Assembly: GCA_021802585.1 (NCBI GenBank)
Contig: JAJZRQ010000011.1
Span: 19,281-52,163 of the forward strand
From: Chloroflexota bacterium
GTDB taxonomy: Bacteria > Chloroflexota > Limnocylindria > Limnocylindrales > CSP1-4
Reading direction: 5' to 3'
DNA: 32,883 bases
Part shown: one piece after another, positions 1 to 8,263 of the stretch
Layout: every line of letters starts with the position of its first letter
Position numbering within the stretch: the stretch's first letter is position 1
Notes under the pieces: generated by a model
Database searches by the model: none
Seen by the model: the letters and a program-made list of their open reading frames with translations, nothing else
Told to the model about the DNA's origin: nothing
Program-made: the position numbers and the translations under genes

Positions 1-436
1 GCAACCGACAGCCTCCCCGCCGGCCCGCGCGGCAACGGGATGGCCTTCGGGGGCATCCGGACGATGGGCGGTGGTCGGGTCGCGGGCCGGCGACCGCCGC
101 ATGCCACCGCGGGCCGGCGGCCGCCGCGCCGACCTTCCGGTCTGCTCCCCGATGCTGATCGTGCGATCACTGGGCGACGGGATGGCCCGGGATCGGGCTC
201 CCATCCGTTCGGAATTCCTCTCCAATGATGCCTGGGGGCCGCAGCGAGGAGACAGTCCGGCTCGCCGAGGGCCCTGGGCGTCGCACCGCGGGCGACAGGA
301 GGCCCGGCCTTCCGACGAATGATCCGGGTGGCCGCATTGGGAAGGAAGCTGCTCGATACCTGCCGTCCCCCGAGACGGCGTCCACGAGCCGGTTCGCCGG
401 CCCCCGCGCCGCACGGGTCGCGGGGCTTCCCCCCGG
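1..436. other. Intergenic or decayed stretch, no supported gene
   Basis: I find no convincing gene here. Short open frames exist on both strands, but their translations are Arg/Pro/Gly-rich and resemble no family. The composition is less regular in its three-base periodicity than the neighbouring genes. A perfect inverted repeat, TGATCG-TG-CGATCA, lies at 156-169 and could be a protein-binding site. The stretch lies downstream of the minus-strand S9 peptidase, so it may hold that gene's 3' end and an unrelated neighbour's control region. Confidence 0.5.
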
Positions 437-2467
437 CTACAGGAGCGCGGGACGCTCGAATGGGCGGCCGAGGAGGTGCTCGTCGAGGTACGCGAGGACG
501 GTCGCGTACCAGACGCGCGCGTTCTGCGGCTTGAGGATCCAGTGGTTCTCGTCCGGGAAGTAGAGGAACTTCGCCGGCACCCCGTGCCGCCGGAGGTCGG
601 TCCACAGGCGGAGAGCCTCGCTCACCGGGACGCGGAAGTCCTGCTCTCCGTGGATGACGAGCATCGGCGTGCGGATCTTCGCGAGGTGCTCGAACGGGCT
701 CTGCCGGACGTAGCGCTCGGGCTCCGCGTACGGGTCGCCCATCTCGCGCTCCCAGAACGCGCCGGTGTCGGTCGTGCCGTGGAAGCCCCGCAGCTCCCAG
801 AGGCTGGCGTGGGTGACGATCGCCCGGAAGCGCTCCGTGTGGCCGGCGACCCAGTTCGCCATGTACCCGCCGTACGAACCGCCCATGAGCGCGGTCCGCC
901 CCGCGTCGAGGTCGTCGCGCGTCGCGAGGGCGGCGTCGACCGCCGCGGTGATGTCGTCGTATGGCGCGCCGCCCCAGTCGTTCCAGCCCCGGTCGATCAT
1001 CCGCTGCCCGTAGCCGGTGGAGAGGGCGGGGTCGGGCATGAGCACGGCGTAGCCCCGGGCTGCGAGGAGGTGCGGGCTCCAGCGCCAGTGCCAGCCGCTC
1101 CACGAGCCGATCGGGCCCCCGTGGACCCACACGACGAGGGGGGCCTTCGCGGTGACGGAGGCGCCCGCCGGGCGGACGAGCCAGCTCCCCACCGCCGTCC
1201 CGTCGGCGGCGCGCGCGGTGAGCCGCTCGACGACGCCCGGCGCGACGATCCCGTGCTCGTCGATCCCGTTCGCGAGGGCGACCGGCGCCTGGTCGGCGAT
1301 CCGTGCGTCCAGGCGAACAATTCGTGGCGGCGAACCGACGGTGGCGGCGAGGGCGAAGATCGCCGTCCCGTCGGGGGTCGGGCAGAGGTCGGTGAGGGCC
1401 CCGTCGGCGCTGAGCCGCGTCACGCGGCCGCCGGCGAGGTCCGCCCGGAACGCGGCGTGGTGGCCCTCGTCGTCGGCCGTGAAGAAGACGGCCGTGCTGT
1501 CCGGGGCCCAGACCGGGCTCTGGGGCCACCGGTCGAGGTCCGCGGCGAGCGTCCGCTGCGCGCCGGTCGCGAGATCGACGAGGACGAGCGTCACCCGGCT
1601 CGCCTCGTCGGGGCCGCCGAACGTCGTCCGGATCGCCGCCACGGTGCGCCCGTCCGGCGCGACGACCGGCGCGTCGTACCAGGCATCGCCGGCCGTCAGC
1701 GTTCGCGCCGCGCCGGTCGCGACGTCGTACGCGACGAGGTCCTCGAGGATCTGCGGCAGGGCGCGCGCGTCGTGGCGGGCAGCCACGAGGGTCGTCCCGT
1801 CGGGGCTCAGGGCGAAGCCGGTCTCCTCGAACGTCAACGTCGCGACGTCCGGCTCGACGTCGCGCGGCGCCGCGAGCGGCGCCTCCGGGTCGTCGCCGAG
1901 GGCCGCCGCGAAGAGGCGGCGCCGCCGGGGGGCGAGCCAGTGGTCCCAGTGGCGGATCGGGTAGTCGTCCTCGAAGAGGAGCGCCGCCACGCCGGCGTCC
2001 TTGCGGGCCTTCGCCCGCTCGGCGTCGACCGCGAAGTCGGGCGCCCCGGCGAAGACCCCCGCCCCGAAGGCGACGACGGGGGCGCTGCGGGCCGCGACGA
2101 GCCCGTCGACGCCGCCCTCCGGGGCCGCGAGGAGCCGGGCCTCGCCGCCGTCGGACGGCAGGAGCCAGAGGGCGTGGACCGTGCGGTCCGGGTCCGGCTT
2201 CGTGTCGGGGTCGGGGCGGCTCGAGGCGAAGAGGAGCGAGCCGTCGGGGAGGAACGCGGCGCCGCCCGCCTCCCCCGCCGCGGAGCGGGTCAGCCGCCGC
2301 GGCGGCGCCGTCCCGGCGGGGTCGACCTGCCAGAGCGCGGAGCGCATCCGCTTCCCCTCCGGGTCGGGCCCGCCGACGGCCACGACGAGGCGCCGGCCGT
2401 CGGGCGAGAGGCGGAGGCCCGAGAGGCGCGGGAGCGCCAGCAAGCGGTCGAAGTCGAAGTCGTTCAT
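437..2467 (-). CDS. S9 family (prolyl oligopeptidase/acylaminoacyl-type) serine peptidase
   Basis: Predicted serine peptidase of the S9 (prolyl oligopeptidase) family, which cleaves oligopeptides or releases blocked N-terminal residues. About 676 aa. The N-terminal ~390 residues carry WD/propeller-like repeats (LSPDG, FLPDG, WAPDST motifs). The C-terminal alpha/beta-hydrolase domain has VWVHGGP as oxyanion-hole region, nucleophile Ser531 in GGSYGGYMAN, Asp610 in HGEQDFRVP and His642 in DENHW, so the triad is complete. No signal peptide is visible, so it is probably cytoplasmic. I chose the ATG at 2467 because GAGGAG lies just upstream. An in-frame GTG at 2485 would add six residues. The KDPG aldolase gene lies 70 nt upstream on the same strand, so they may be co-transcribed, though the substrates give no obvious link. 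Family confident, natural substrate unknown. Confidence 0.93.
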   Translation of the reverse strand: MNDFDFDRLLALPRLSGLRLSPDGRRLVVAVGGPDPEGKRMRSALWQVDPAGTAPPRRLTRSAAGEAGGAAFLPDGSLLFASSRPDPDTKPDPDRTVHALWLLPSDGGEARLLAAPEGGVDGLVAARSAPVVAFGAGVFAGAPDFAVDAERAKARKDAGVAALLFEDDYPIRHWDHWLAPRRRRLFAAALGDDPEAPLAAPRDVEPDVATLTFEETGFALSPDGTTLVAARHDARALPQILEDLVAYDVATGAARTLTAGDAWYDAPVVAPDGRTVAAIRTTFGGPDEASRVTLVLVDLATGAQRTLAADLDRWPQSPVWAPDSTAVFFTADDEGHHAAFRADLAGGRVTRLSADGALTDLCPTPDGTAIFALAATVGSPPRIVRLDARIADQAPVALANGIDEHGIVAPGVVERLTARAADGTAVGSWLVRPAGASVTAKAPLVVWVHGGPIGSWSGWHWRWSPHLLAARGYAVLMPDPALSTGYGQRMIDRGWNDWGGAPYDDITAAVDAALATRDDLDAGRTALMGGSYGGYMANWVAGHTERFRAIVTHASLWELRGFHGTTDTGAFWEREMGDPYAEPERYVRQSPFEHLAKIRTPMLVIHGEQDFRVPVSEALRLWTDLRRHGVPAKFLYFPDENHWILKPQNARVWYATVLAYLDEHLLGRPFERPALL

Positions 2468-2520
2468 CGTCTCCTCGTTCTCCACGAACCGCCCCGGCCG
2501 AACGTGGTCCGGCCGCGACG

Positions 2521-2537
2521 TCCCGGCGATGCCGGGA
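2521..2537 (-). terminator. 7-bp hairpin directly after the KDPG aldolase stop codon
   Basis: TCCCGGC and GCCGGGA form a perfect 7-bp stem around a 3-nt loop. The hairpin starts at the base after the aldolase TGA on the minus strand. There is no U-tract, so it may be a weak terminator, an attenuator or an mRNA 3'-end stabiliser between the aldolase and the S9 peptidase. Confidence 0.4.
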
Positions 2538-3218
2538 TCACCCGGCGAGATCGGCGCGGGCGGCCCGGATCCAGCCGAGGAAGCGGGCGGTGCGCTCCGC
2601 GATCGCCGACCGGTCGCGCGACGCGACGAGGTCCGCGGGGTAGAGATGGCCCCCGACGCCGAGGGCGGCGGCGCCGGCGGCGACCCAGGCGCGGGTCGCC
2701 TCCTCGGTCGCGAGGACGTTCGTCGGCATGACCCTCGACCCCGGACTGGGGGCGAGGAAGTTCCGGACGAACGCCGGGCCGTCGTAGGCGGCCGCCGGGA
2801 AGAGCTTCACGATCTCGCAGCCGAGTTCCTCGGCCGCGGCGATCTCCGTCGCCGTCCCGCAGCCCGGGATGTAGACGACGCGACGGCGGTTGCAGAGCCG
2901 GGCGACCTCCTCGCGGAACGACTGGCCGACGACGAACCGCGCGCCGGCGGCGATGAAGAGCGCGGCCGTCGGGGCGTCGATGATCGTCCCGGCGCCGAGG
3001 ACCACGCCCGGCAGCTCGTCCCGCACGCGGCGGGCGAGCTCGACGAACGTCCCGTACGCCCCGTCGCCACGGTTCGTGAACTCGATCGCCCGCGCCCCGC
3101 CGGCGGCGCAGCCGGCGGCCATGTCGAAGGCGGTCTCCGGGTCGCCGGCGGTGAACGTCGGGACCGCGCCGTCCTCGAGGATCGCGTTGAGGATCGAGAG
3201 GCGGTCGGGGGCTGGCAT
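2538..3218 (-). CDS. eda: Bifunctional KHG/KDPG aldolase
   Basis: Class I aldolase splitting 2-keto-3-deoxy-6-phosphogluconate to pyruvate and glyceraldehyde-3-phosphate, and 4-hydroxy-2-oxoglutarate to pyruvate and glyoxylate (Entner-Doudoroff and hydroxyproline/uronate routes). 226 aa, close to the family's roughly 210-220. Visible signatures: catalytic Glu46 in AIEFTNR, GAGTI at about 75-79 (phosphate/substrate barrel loop), Schiff-base Lys138 in EIVKLFPA, and the GVGGHLYP C-terminal phosphate-binding loop. The ATG at 3218 opens the conserved region cleanly. AGGAG lies about 12 nt upstream, somewhat far. It is divergent from the MarP-like gene with a 114-nt shared control region, and upstream of the S9 peptidase on the same strand. 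No other Entner-Doudoroff enzyme is in the window, so which sugar acid it serves cannot be told from context. Confidence 0.92.
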   Translation of the reverse strand: MPAPDRLSILNAILEDGAVPTFTAGDPETAFDMAAGCAAGGARAIEFTNRGDGAYGTFVELARRVRDELPGVVLGAGTIIDAPTAALFIAAGARFVVGQSFREEVARLCNRRRVVYIPGCGTATEIAAAEELGCEIVKLFPAAAYDGPAFVRNFLAPSPGSRVMPTNVLATEEATRAWVAAGAAALGVGGHLYPADLVASRDRSAIAERTARFLGWIRAARADLAG

Positions 3219-3318
3219 GCGTCGGACGGCTCCTGCGGCGGTCGGGGCGATCGCGGCCCGCGGACGGCCCGCGGTGGGCGCGTCGCGTCCCCATGGTGCC
3301 GGAATCGCGTCCGTCCCG

Positions 3319-3324
3319 CACAAT
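3319..3324 (+). promoter_or_regulatory. -10 box for the MarP-like gene (leaderless spacing)
   Basis: CACAAT ends 8 nt before the ATG at 3333. With normal -10-to-start-site spacing, transcription would begin at or within two bases of the start codon. There is no Shine-Dalgarno sequence in between. No good -35 match is seen. Confidence 0.5.
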
Positions 3325-3332
3325 CGACCGGG

Positions 3333-4526
3333 ATGAACGACCTCCTCCCGGTCAACACGATCGACCTCATCGTCGTCCTCGCGATCGTGGCGACGGCCGT
3401 CCTCGGGTTCCGCTCGGGCGCGATCCCGCAGGTCCTCGGGCTCGCCGGCGCCGGCGCGGCCGTGGCCCTCATCGTCGCCTTCGCCCCCCAGATCACGAAC
3501 GCCCTCGCCGGCGTCGAGCAGCCGGCCCGGGCCCTCGTGGCGATCGGCGGGGCGCTCCTCGCGGTCGCCCTCGGCCAGGCGATCGGGGCCGGGCTCGGCA
3601 CGGTCGTGCGGGGCATGGTCGGCGGGGGCCTCGCCGGCGGCATCGACAGCTCCCTCGGGGCGCTCCTCGGCGCCTCCCAGGCGCTCGTCATGGCCTGGCT
3701 CATCGGGGGGCTCCTGGCAACGAGCTCGATCCCCGTCCTCGCCGCGACGGCGCAGCGGTCGGGGGCCGTCCGATGGCTCCTCGACGTCCTCCCGCCGCCC
3801 GCCGACGTCGTCGGCGAGGTGGGGGCGATCATCGACGAGTCCGGGCTGCCCCAGGTGTTCAGCGGCCTCGAGCCGCTCCCGGCGCCGCCGGTCGACCTCC
3901 CCGCCGACGCGCGGACCGCCGAGATCGCGGCCCGCGCCGTGGCGAGCACCGTGCGGGTGGAGGCACAGGCGTGCGGCGCATCGTTCACGGGGGCCGCGTT
4001 CTCCGTCGCCGAGGGGTACTTCGTGACGAACGCCCACGTCGTCGCCGGCGCCGACCGGATCGTCCTCCGGGGCGCCACCGGGACGACCCGGGGCACCCTC
4101 GTCCTCTTCGACCCCGACCTCGACGTCGCCCTCGTCCGAGCCCCGGGGCTCCGCCTCCCGGCGCTCGTGCTCGCCTCGCACGCGCCGGGGCGGGGCGCCG
4201 TCGGCGCGGCCATCGGCTACCCCAACGGGGCGGGGCTCACGACGCTCCCCGCGGCGGTCACGGCCGAGGTGCGGGCCCGGGGCCGCGACCTGTACGGGCG
4301 GGCGCCGGTCGTCCGCGACATCCTCGAGCTCCGGGCGGCGGTCGAGCCGGGGATGAGCGGCGGGCCGCTCGTCCTCGCGGACGGCACGGTCGGGGGCGTC
4401 GTCTTCGCCGAGTCGCGGACGGACCCGATGGTCGGCTACGCCCTCGACCCGACGGCCGTCGCGGTCGAGGTGGCGGCCGGGGTCGGCCACGGCGCCGCCG
4501 TCGACCCGGGGCCCTGCATCCGGTAG
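3333..4526 (+). CDS. marP: MarP-like membrane serine protease (CvpA domain + trypsin-like domain)
   Basis: 397 aa, the same size as Mycobacterium MarP, a periplasmic protease needed for acid and oxidative stress survival. Residues 1-130 hold four hydrophobic segments of the CvpA/colicin-V-production type. Residues about 195-395 are a chymotrypsin-like protease with His235 (TNAHVVAG), Asp264 (DLDVALV) and Ser342 (EPGMSGGP). Cys214 and Cys395 flank the protease. As I recall MarP, the triad and a disulfide pair sit at essentially these numbers, so the architecture appears conserved, with the protease outside the membrane. The start at ATG 3333 begins exactly at the first transmembrane helix. It reads away from the KDPG aldolase and appears to be a single-gene unit, since ilvD has its own -10 box 115 nt after the stop. 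In MarP the known substrate is a peptidoglycan hydrolase. No such hydrolase is nearby here. Confidence 0.93.
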   Translation: MNDLLPVNTIDLIVVLAIVATAVLGFRSGAIPQVLGLAGAGAAVALIVAFAPQITNALAGVEQPARALVAIGGALLAVALGQAIGAGLGTVVRGMVGGGLAGGIDSSLGALLGASQALVMAWLIGGLLATSSIPVLAATAQRSGAVRWLLDVLPPPADVVGEVGAIIDESGLPQVFSGLEPLPAPPVDLPADARTAEIAARAVASTVRVEAQACGASFTGAAFSVAEGYFVTNAHVVAGADRIVLRGATGTTRGTLVLFDPDLDVALVRAPGLRLPALVLASHAPGRGAVGAAIGYPNGAGLTTLPAAVTAEVRARGRDLYGRAPVVRDILELRAAVEPGMSGGPLVLADGTVGGVVFAESRTDPMVGYALDPTAVAVEVAAGVGHGAAVDPGPCIR

Positions 4527-4598
4527 GTCGAGGCCGGCCGGCGCGACGCGGCGGGGGTCGCCGGGGCGGTCAGTCGGCCGTCCAGCGGCCGCCTCGAC
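4527..4598 (+). terminator. Inverted repeat after the MarP-like gene
   Basis: GTCGAGGC begins right after the stop codon (4527-4534) and is matched perfectly by GCCTCGAC at 4591-4598. A second possible stem, CGGCCG-TCCAG-CGGCCG, lies inside at 4575-4591. It would separate the marP-like transcript from ilvD. No U-tract, so Rho-independent function is uncertain. Confidence 0.3.
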
Positions 4599-4640
4599 GG
4601 ATGACGACGCCGCCCGCCGCCCCCGGGGGCGCGTCGCCCG

Positions 4641-4646
4641 TACACT
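4641..4646 (+). promoter_or_regulatory. -10 box for ilvD
   Basis: TACACT sits 42 nt before the ilvD ATG, giving a predicted leader of about 36 nt that contains GAGG ahead of the start. This is a conventional leadered arrangement, unlike the leaderless spacing of several other genes in the window. Confidence 0.45.
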
Positions 4647-4688
4647 GCGGGGCGACGCCGCGCCCCGTCCCGACCCGAGGTTCCGCCG

Positions 4689-6425
4689 ATGCCCGACCGC
4701 GTGCTCCCCTACGGCCAGCCGTCCCACCCCGCGAAGCGCCACTCGGCGCGCCTCACCGACGGCCCCGACCGGGCGCCGGCGCGGGCGATGCTGAAGGCGA
4801 TCGGCTTCACCGACGAGGACCTCGCGCGACCGATCGTCGGCGTCGCCACGAACTGGATCGAGACGATGCCCTGCAACTACAACCAGCGCCGCCTCGCGGA
4901 GGCGGTGAAGGAGGGCATCCGGGCGGCGGGCGGCACCCCCATGGAGTTCAACACGATCGCCGTGAGCGACGGCGTGAGCATGGGCACGGAGGGGATGAAG
5001 GCGAGCCTCGTCTCCCGCGAGGTCATCGCCGACTCGATCGAGACGGTCGCCCGGGGGCACCTCTTCGACGGCCTCGTCTGCCTCGTCGGCTGCGACAAGA
5101 CGATCCCCGGCGCGGCGATGGCGCTCCTCCGGATGGACCTCCCCGGCCTCGTCCTCTACAACGGGACGATCTACCCGGGCGTCTACAAGGGGCGGAACGC
5201 CGACATCGTCACCGTCTTCGAGGCCGTCGGGGCGTACCGGGCCGGGAAGATCACGCTCGACGACCTCTACGAGATCGAGGGCGCCTCGTGCCCGGGCGCC
5301 GGGGCCTGCGGCGGGCAGTACACGGCGAACACGATGAGCACGGTCATGGAGTTCATCGGGCTCTCCCCGGCCGGCCTCAACGGCATCCCCGCCGAGGACC
5401 CCGCGAAGGACGCCGCGGCCCGGCGCTGCGGCGAGCTCGTCATGGACCTCGTCGCGCGCGACGTCCGGCCGTCCTCGCTCGTCGACCGGCGCGCGCTCGA
5501 GAACGGGATCTCCGCGGTCGCGGCGACCGGAGGTTCGACGAACGGCGTCCTCCACCTCCTCGCGATCGCCCGCGAGGCGGGCGTCCCGCTCGAGCTCGAC
5601 GACTTCAGCCGGATCGCGGACGCCACCCCGATCGTCGCCGACATGAAGCCGGCCGGCCGCTTCTCGGCCTCCGAGATGCACGACGCGGGCGGGGTCGCCC
5701 TCGTCATGCGGGAGCTCCTCCGGCGCGACCTCCTCCGCGGCGACGCGCCGACCGTCGACGGGCGGACGATCGCCGAGATCGCCGCCGCGGTCGTCGAGAC
5801 ACCCGGCCAGCAGGTCGTCGCGCGGATCGAGTCGCCGGTGAAGGCGACGGGCGGCCTCACGATCCTGCGGGGCACGCTCGCCCCCGACGGCTGCGTCATC
5901 AAGCTCGCCGGCCATGAGCGCCGGCATCACCGGGGGCCGGCGCGGGTGTTCGACTCGGAGAATGCCTGCTTCGACGCCGTGAAGGCGGGGTCGATCCGGC
6001 CCGGCGACGTCATCGTCATCCGCTACGAGGGCCCGGTCGGCGGGCCGGGGATGCAGGAGATGCTGTCGGTGACGGCGGCGCTCGTCGGCGAGGGGCTCGG
6101 CGAGCAGGTCGCGCTCCTGACGGACGGCCGCTTCTCCGGCGGGACCCACGGGCTCATGATCGGCCACGTCGCGCCGGAGGCTGCCCTCGGGGGGCCGATC
6201 GCGCTCGTCGCCGAGGGTGACGAGATCGAGATCGACGTCGACCGGAAGGCCCTCGACCTCCTCGTCCCGGAGGCGACCCTCGCCGCGCGGCGCGCGACCT
6301 GGACCCCGCCGCCGCCGCGCTACCCGGGCGGCGTCTTCGCCAAGTACGCCGCCCTCGTCTCGTCCGCCTCCGAGGGTGCGATCACGACCGGCGCCCGGCT
6401 GCGGGCCGCCCTCCCGAACGCGTGA
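4689..6425 (+). CDS. ilvD: Dihydroxy-acid dehydratase
   Basis: Iron-sulfur dehydratase converting 2,3-dihydroxy-isovalerate and dihydroxy-methylvalerate to the 2-oxo acids in valine, leucine and isoleucine synthesis; cytoplasmic. 578 aa, normal for the IlvD/Edd family. Signatures: N-terminal [13 protein letters not shown] with a cluster Cys, [10 protein letters not shown] (second cluster Cys and the carbamylatable Lys region), [19 protein letters not shown] with the third Cys, and the C-terminal [11 protein letters not shown] substrate loop. The MPCN context and lack of sugar-acid features favour IlvD over Edd. GAGG lies 8 nt before the ATG. Its TGA overlaps the GTG of the LLM oxidoreductase (GTGA), so the two are translationally coupled. 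No ilvBNC or leu genes are in view. Confidence 0.96.
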   Translation: MPDRVLPYGQPSHPAKRHSARLTDGPDRAPARAMLKAIGFTDEDLARPIVGVATNWIETMPCNYNQRRLAEAVKEGIRAAGGTPMEFNTIAVSDGVSMGTEGMKASLVSREVIADSIETVARGHLFDGLVCLVGCDKTIPGAAMALLRMDLPGLVLYNGTIYPGVYKGRNADIVTVFEAVGAYRAGKITLDDLYEIEGASCPGAGACGGQYTANTMSTVMEFIGLSPAGLNGIPAEDPAKDAAARRCGELVMDLVARDVRPSSLVDRRALENGISAVAATGGSTNGVLHLLAIAREAGVPLELDDFSRIADATPIVADMKPAGRFSASEMHDAGGVALVMRELLRRDLLRGDAPTVDGRTIAEIAAAVVETPGQQVVARIESPVKATGGLTILRGTLAPDGCVIKLAGHERRHHRGPARVFDSENACFDAVKAGSIRPGDVIVIRYEGPVGGPGMQEMLSVTAALVGEGLGEQVALLTDGRFSGGTHGLMIGHVAPEAALGGPIALVAEGDEIEIDVDRKALDLLVPEATLAARRATWTPPPPRYPGGVFAKYAALVSSASEGAITTGARLRAALPNA

Positions 6426-7366
6426 GCGGCGGCGGCTCGACGATGGCGGCGTCCTCCGGCCGGGACGCCCGCCGCCCCGGCCTCCTCGGCTTCCGGATCG
6501 CGGCGACCGCCGCCGCCGGCGTCGACTGGCGCCGGCTCGACGAGACCTGGGCCCTCGCCGGCGAGCTCGACGCCTTCGCCGCGGGCTGGCTGAGCGACCA
6601 CCTCTCCGATGCGGCCCAGGAGCGGGGCGGGCCGGCGCTCGAGGCGCTCACGACGGCCGCCGCACTCGCCCACCGGGTGCCCGGGAAGTGGATCGGGATC
6701 GCGGTCCTCGCGAACACGTTCCGGCATCCGGCCGTCGTGGCGAAGGCGGCGACCGTCCTCGACCAGGCGACGGGCGGCCGATTCATCCTCGGGATGGGGG
6801 CCGGCTGGCACGCCGGGGAGCACGAGGCGTTCGGGATCCCGCTCCCGCCGATGGCCGAGCGATTCGACCGCTTCGAGCGTGCGGTCCGGACGATCGCGGC
6901 GCTCTTCTCCGACGCGGCCCGCGCCGCCCCGGGGGTGACGCTCGACGACCCGTACTACCCGCTCCGCGACGCGACGAACGAGCCGTCCCCGCTCCGCCCG
7001 GGCGGGCCCCCGATCTGGCTCGGCGGGCAGCGCCGGCGCGGGATCGCCCTCGCCGTCCAGTACGCCGACGGCTGGCCGATGCCGGGCAACCGGCCCGGCG
7101 ACGTCGCGTACTTCGCGGAGAAGCGTGACGAGATCCGGCGCGCCCTCGCGGCCGCCGGTCGCGATCCCGACGCGTTCACGTTCGCCGCCCAGCTGAGCTG
7201 CGGAACGACGACCGCGGAGCGCCGGGCCGCGCGCGAGACCGGGGCGGCGTTCCTCCGGGCGGGGGCGGGCCACGTCATCCTGGGGCTCCCCGCGAGCGAC
7301 GCGCCGGCCGGGCTCGCCGACGTCGCACGCGAGGTCGCCGAGCCGCTCGCGGCGACGGCGGGCTGA
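6422..7366 (+). CDS. LLM-class (luciferase-like, possibly F420-dependent) flavin oxidoreductase
   Basis: 314-aa TIM-barrel oxidoreductase of the luciferase-like monooxygenase class, using FMN or coenzyme F420. Visible family blocks: [20 protein letters not shown] near the N-terminus, a strand with SDHL at about 58-61, [20 protein letters not shown], the barrel signature [17 protein letters not shown], then [12 protein letters not shown], and the C-terminal PPIWLGG with DGWPMPG. These are typical of F420-type LLM proteins, but sequence alone does not settle the cofactor or substrate. The start is the GTG at 6422 overlapping the ilvD stop. An ATG at 6443 would remove seven non-conserved residues. 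Coupling to ilvD suggests co-expression, not a proven shared pathway. The next small gene follows 3 nt after the stop. Confidence 0.9.
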   Translation: MSGGGSTMAASSGRDARRPGLLGFRIAATAAAGVDWRRLDETWALAGELDAFAAGWLSDHLSDAAQERGGPALEALTTAAALAHRVPGKWIGIAVLANTFRHPAVVAKAATVLDQATGGRFILGMGAGWHAGEHEAFGIPLPPMAERFDRFERAVRTIAALFSDAARAAPGVTLDDPYYPLRDATNEPSPLRPGGPPIWLGGQRRRGIALAVQYADGWPMPGNRPGDVAYFAEKRDEIRRALAAAGRDPDAFTFAAQLSCGTTTAERRAARETGAAFLRAGAGHVILGLPASDAPAGLADVAREVAEPLAATAG

Positions 7367-7369
7367 GCG

Positions 7370-7654
7370 GTGGCCGACGAGCGCCCGCCCCTCGAGCCCG
7401 AGGTCGAGGGCTTCGTCCCCGGCGGGCCGGACGGCGTCCCGGTCCCGATCCACGCCACGCCGGATCGCCGGCGCGGGCTCGACTCGTCCTTCGCGCCGGG
7501 AGGCGAGGACGACGCGCCGCCGGAGCGCGTCGCCGACGAGCGGCGGATGCTCCGGCTCCTCGTCCTCATGATCGCCCTCCTCGTCGGCATCCCGACGCTC
7601 CTCACGATCCTCGCGTTCGCAGCCGCCGCCCTGGCGGCGCGCGGGGGCGGATGA
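7370..7654 (+). CDS. Small single-pass membrane protein, function unknown
   Basis: 94 aa starting at a GTG 3 nt after the LLM oxidoreductase stop, so almost certainly in the same operon as ilvD. Residues 1-58 are polar and proline/acid-rich. Residues about 60-90 form one strong hydrophobic helix (MLRLLVLMIALLVGIP onward) ending in AARGGG at the C-terminus. This is the pattern of a tail-anchored or C-terminally anchored protein with a cytoplasmic N-terminal part. I do not recognise the family. It ends 6 nt before the stop of the convergent GDT1-type transporter gene. The reading frame has the strong third-position G/C bias of real genes here. Confidence 0.65.
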   Translation: MADERPPLEPEVEGFVPGGPDGVPVPIHATPDRRRGLDSSFAPGGEDDAPPERVADERRMLRLLVLMIALLVGIPTLLTILAFAAAALAARGGG

Positions 7655-7660
7655 CCGCGG

Positions 7661-8236
7661 TCAGGGGAGGCCGAGGCCCTCGAGGACGAGGATCACGCCG
7701 AAGACGACGAACGAGCCGGCCGCGAACAGCCTGATGGCGCGCTCGGGGAGCCGCGCCCCGAGAAGCGCCCCGGCGCCGATCGCGATCGCGTCGGCGGCCA
7801 CCATCCCGGCCGTCGATCCGAGCCAGGTGCCGATCGCGTCCTCCGTCGTCGCAAGCGTCACCGTCGCGAGCATCGTCTTGTCGCCGAGCTCGGCGAGGAA
7901 GAAGGCGGCCCCGATCGTGAGCATCGCCCAGCGCGTGGAGCGCGCGGCCCGCGCCGCGTCGCGCTCCCCGAGGTGGTCGCCGCGGAGCGTCCAGGCGGCG
8001 AACGCGAAGAAGGCGATCCCGGCAGCGATGCTGATGACGGGGGTCGGGAGGGCGAGCGCGGCGACGGAGCCGAGCACGACCGAGCCGGCGTGGACGACGA
8101 GCGTGGCGATCGTGACCGCGCCGAGGACCGTGAGCGCGGGGTAGCGGGCGGCGAAGGCGAGGGCCATGAGCTGGCTCTTGTCGCCGAGCTCGGCGAGCAG
8201 CACGATGCCGAAGCTGAGCCAGAAGGCCTCGATCAC
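7661..8236 (-). CDS. TMEM165/GDT1 (UPF0016) family cation transporter, probably Mn2+ exporter
   Basis: 191-aa inner-membrane protein with two internally repeated halves of about three helices each. Each half carries the family signature E-x-G-D-K-[ST]: AELGDKSQ at about 15-22 and AELGDKTM at about 114-121. The acidic residues there form the cation site. Members (yeast Gdt1, human TMEM165, bacterial MneA) move Mn2+ or Ca2+ out of the cytoplasm. The start is a GTG at 8236 with a weak ribosome site. The upstream MarR-family gene ends only 27 nt away on the same strand, so the two form an operon. Bacterial manganese exporters are often under a yybP-ykoY riboswitch, but the 27-nt gap has no room for one. 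Transport specificity is inferred. Confidence 0.9.
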   Translation of the reverse strand: MIEAFWLSFGIVLLAELGDKSQLMALAFAARYPALTVLGAVTIATLVVHAGSVVLGSVAALALPTPVISIAAGIAFFAFAAWTLRGDHLGERDAARAARSTRWAMLTIGAAFFLAELGDKTMLATVTLATTEDAIGTWLGSTAGMVAADAIAIGAGALLGARLPERAIRLFAAGSFVVFGVILVLEGLGLP

Positions 8237-8263
8237 GGGATTCGCCGGGTGCCGGCCAATCGC

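Noticed and set aside
476-2731. Open frame of 751 codons antisense to the S9 peptidase
   Set aside because: Arg/Val/Asp/Glu-rich mirror of a GC-rich gene on the other strand; no family features, while the opposite strand has a full catalytic triad.
3219-6167. Long minus-strand open frame running upstream of the KDPG aldolase and antisense to marP and ilvD
   Set aside because: Only the last 226 codons match a family; the rest is a low-complexity shadow of ilvD and marP.
7655-7660. Possible terminator between the convergent 94-aa and GDT1-type genes
   Set aside because: Only 6 nt separate the stops, and I see no hairpin that is not inside coding sequence.
8237-8263. yybP-ykoY manganese riboswitch before the GDT1-type gene
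   Set aside because: The gap is 27 nt, far too short for the structure.
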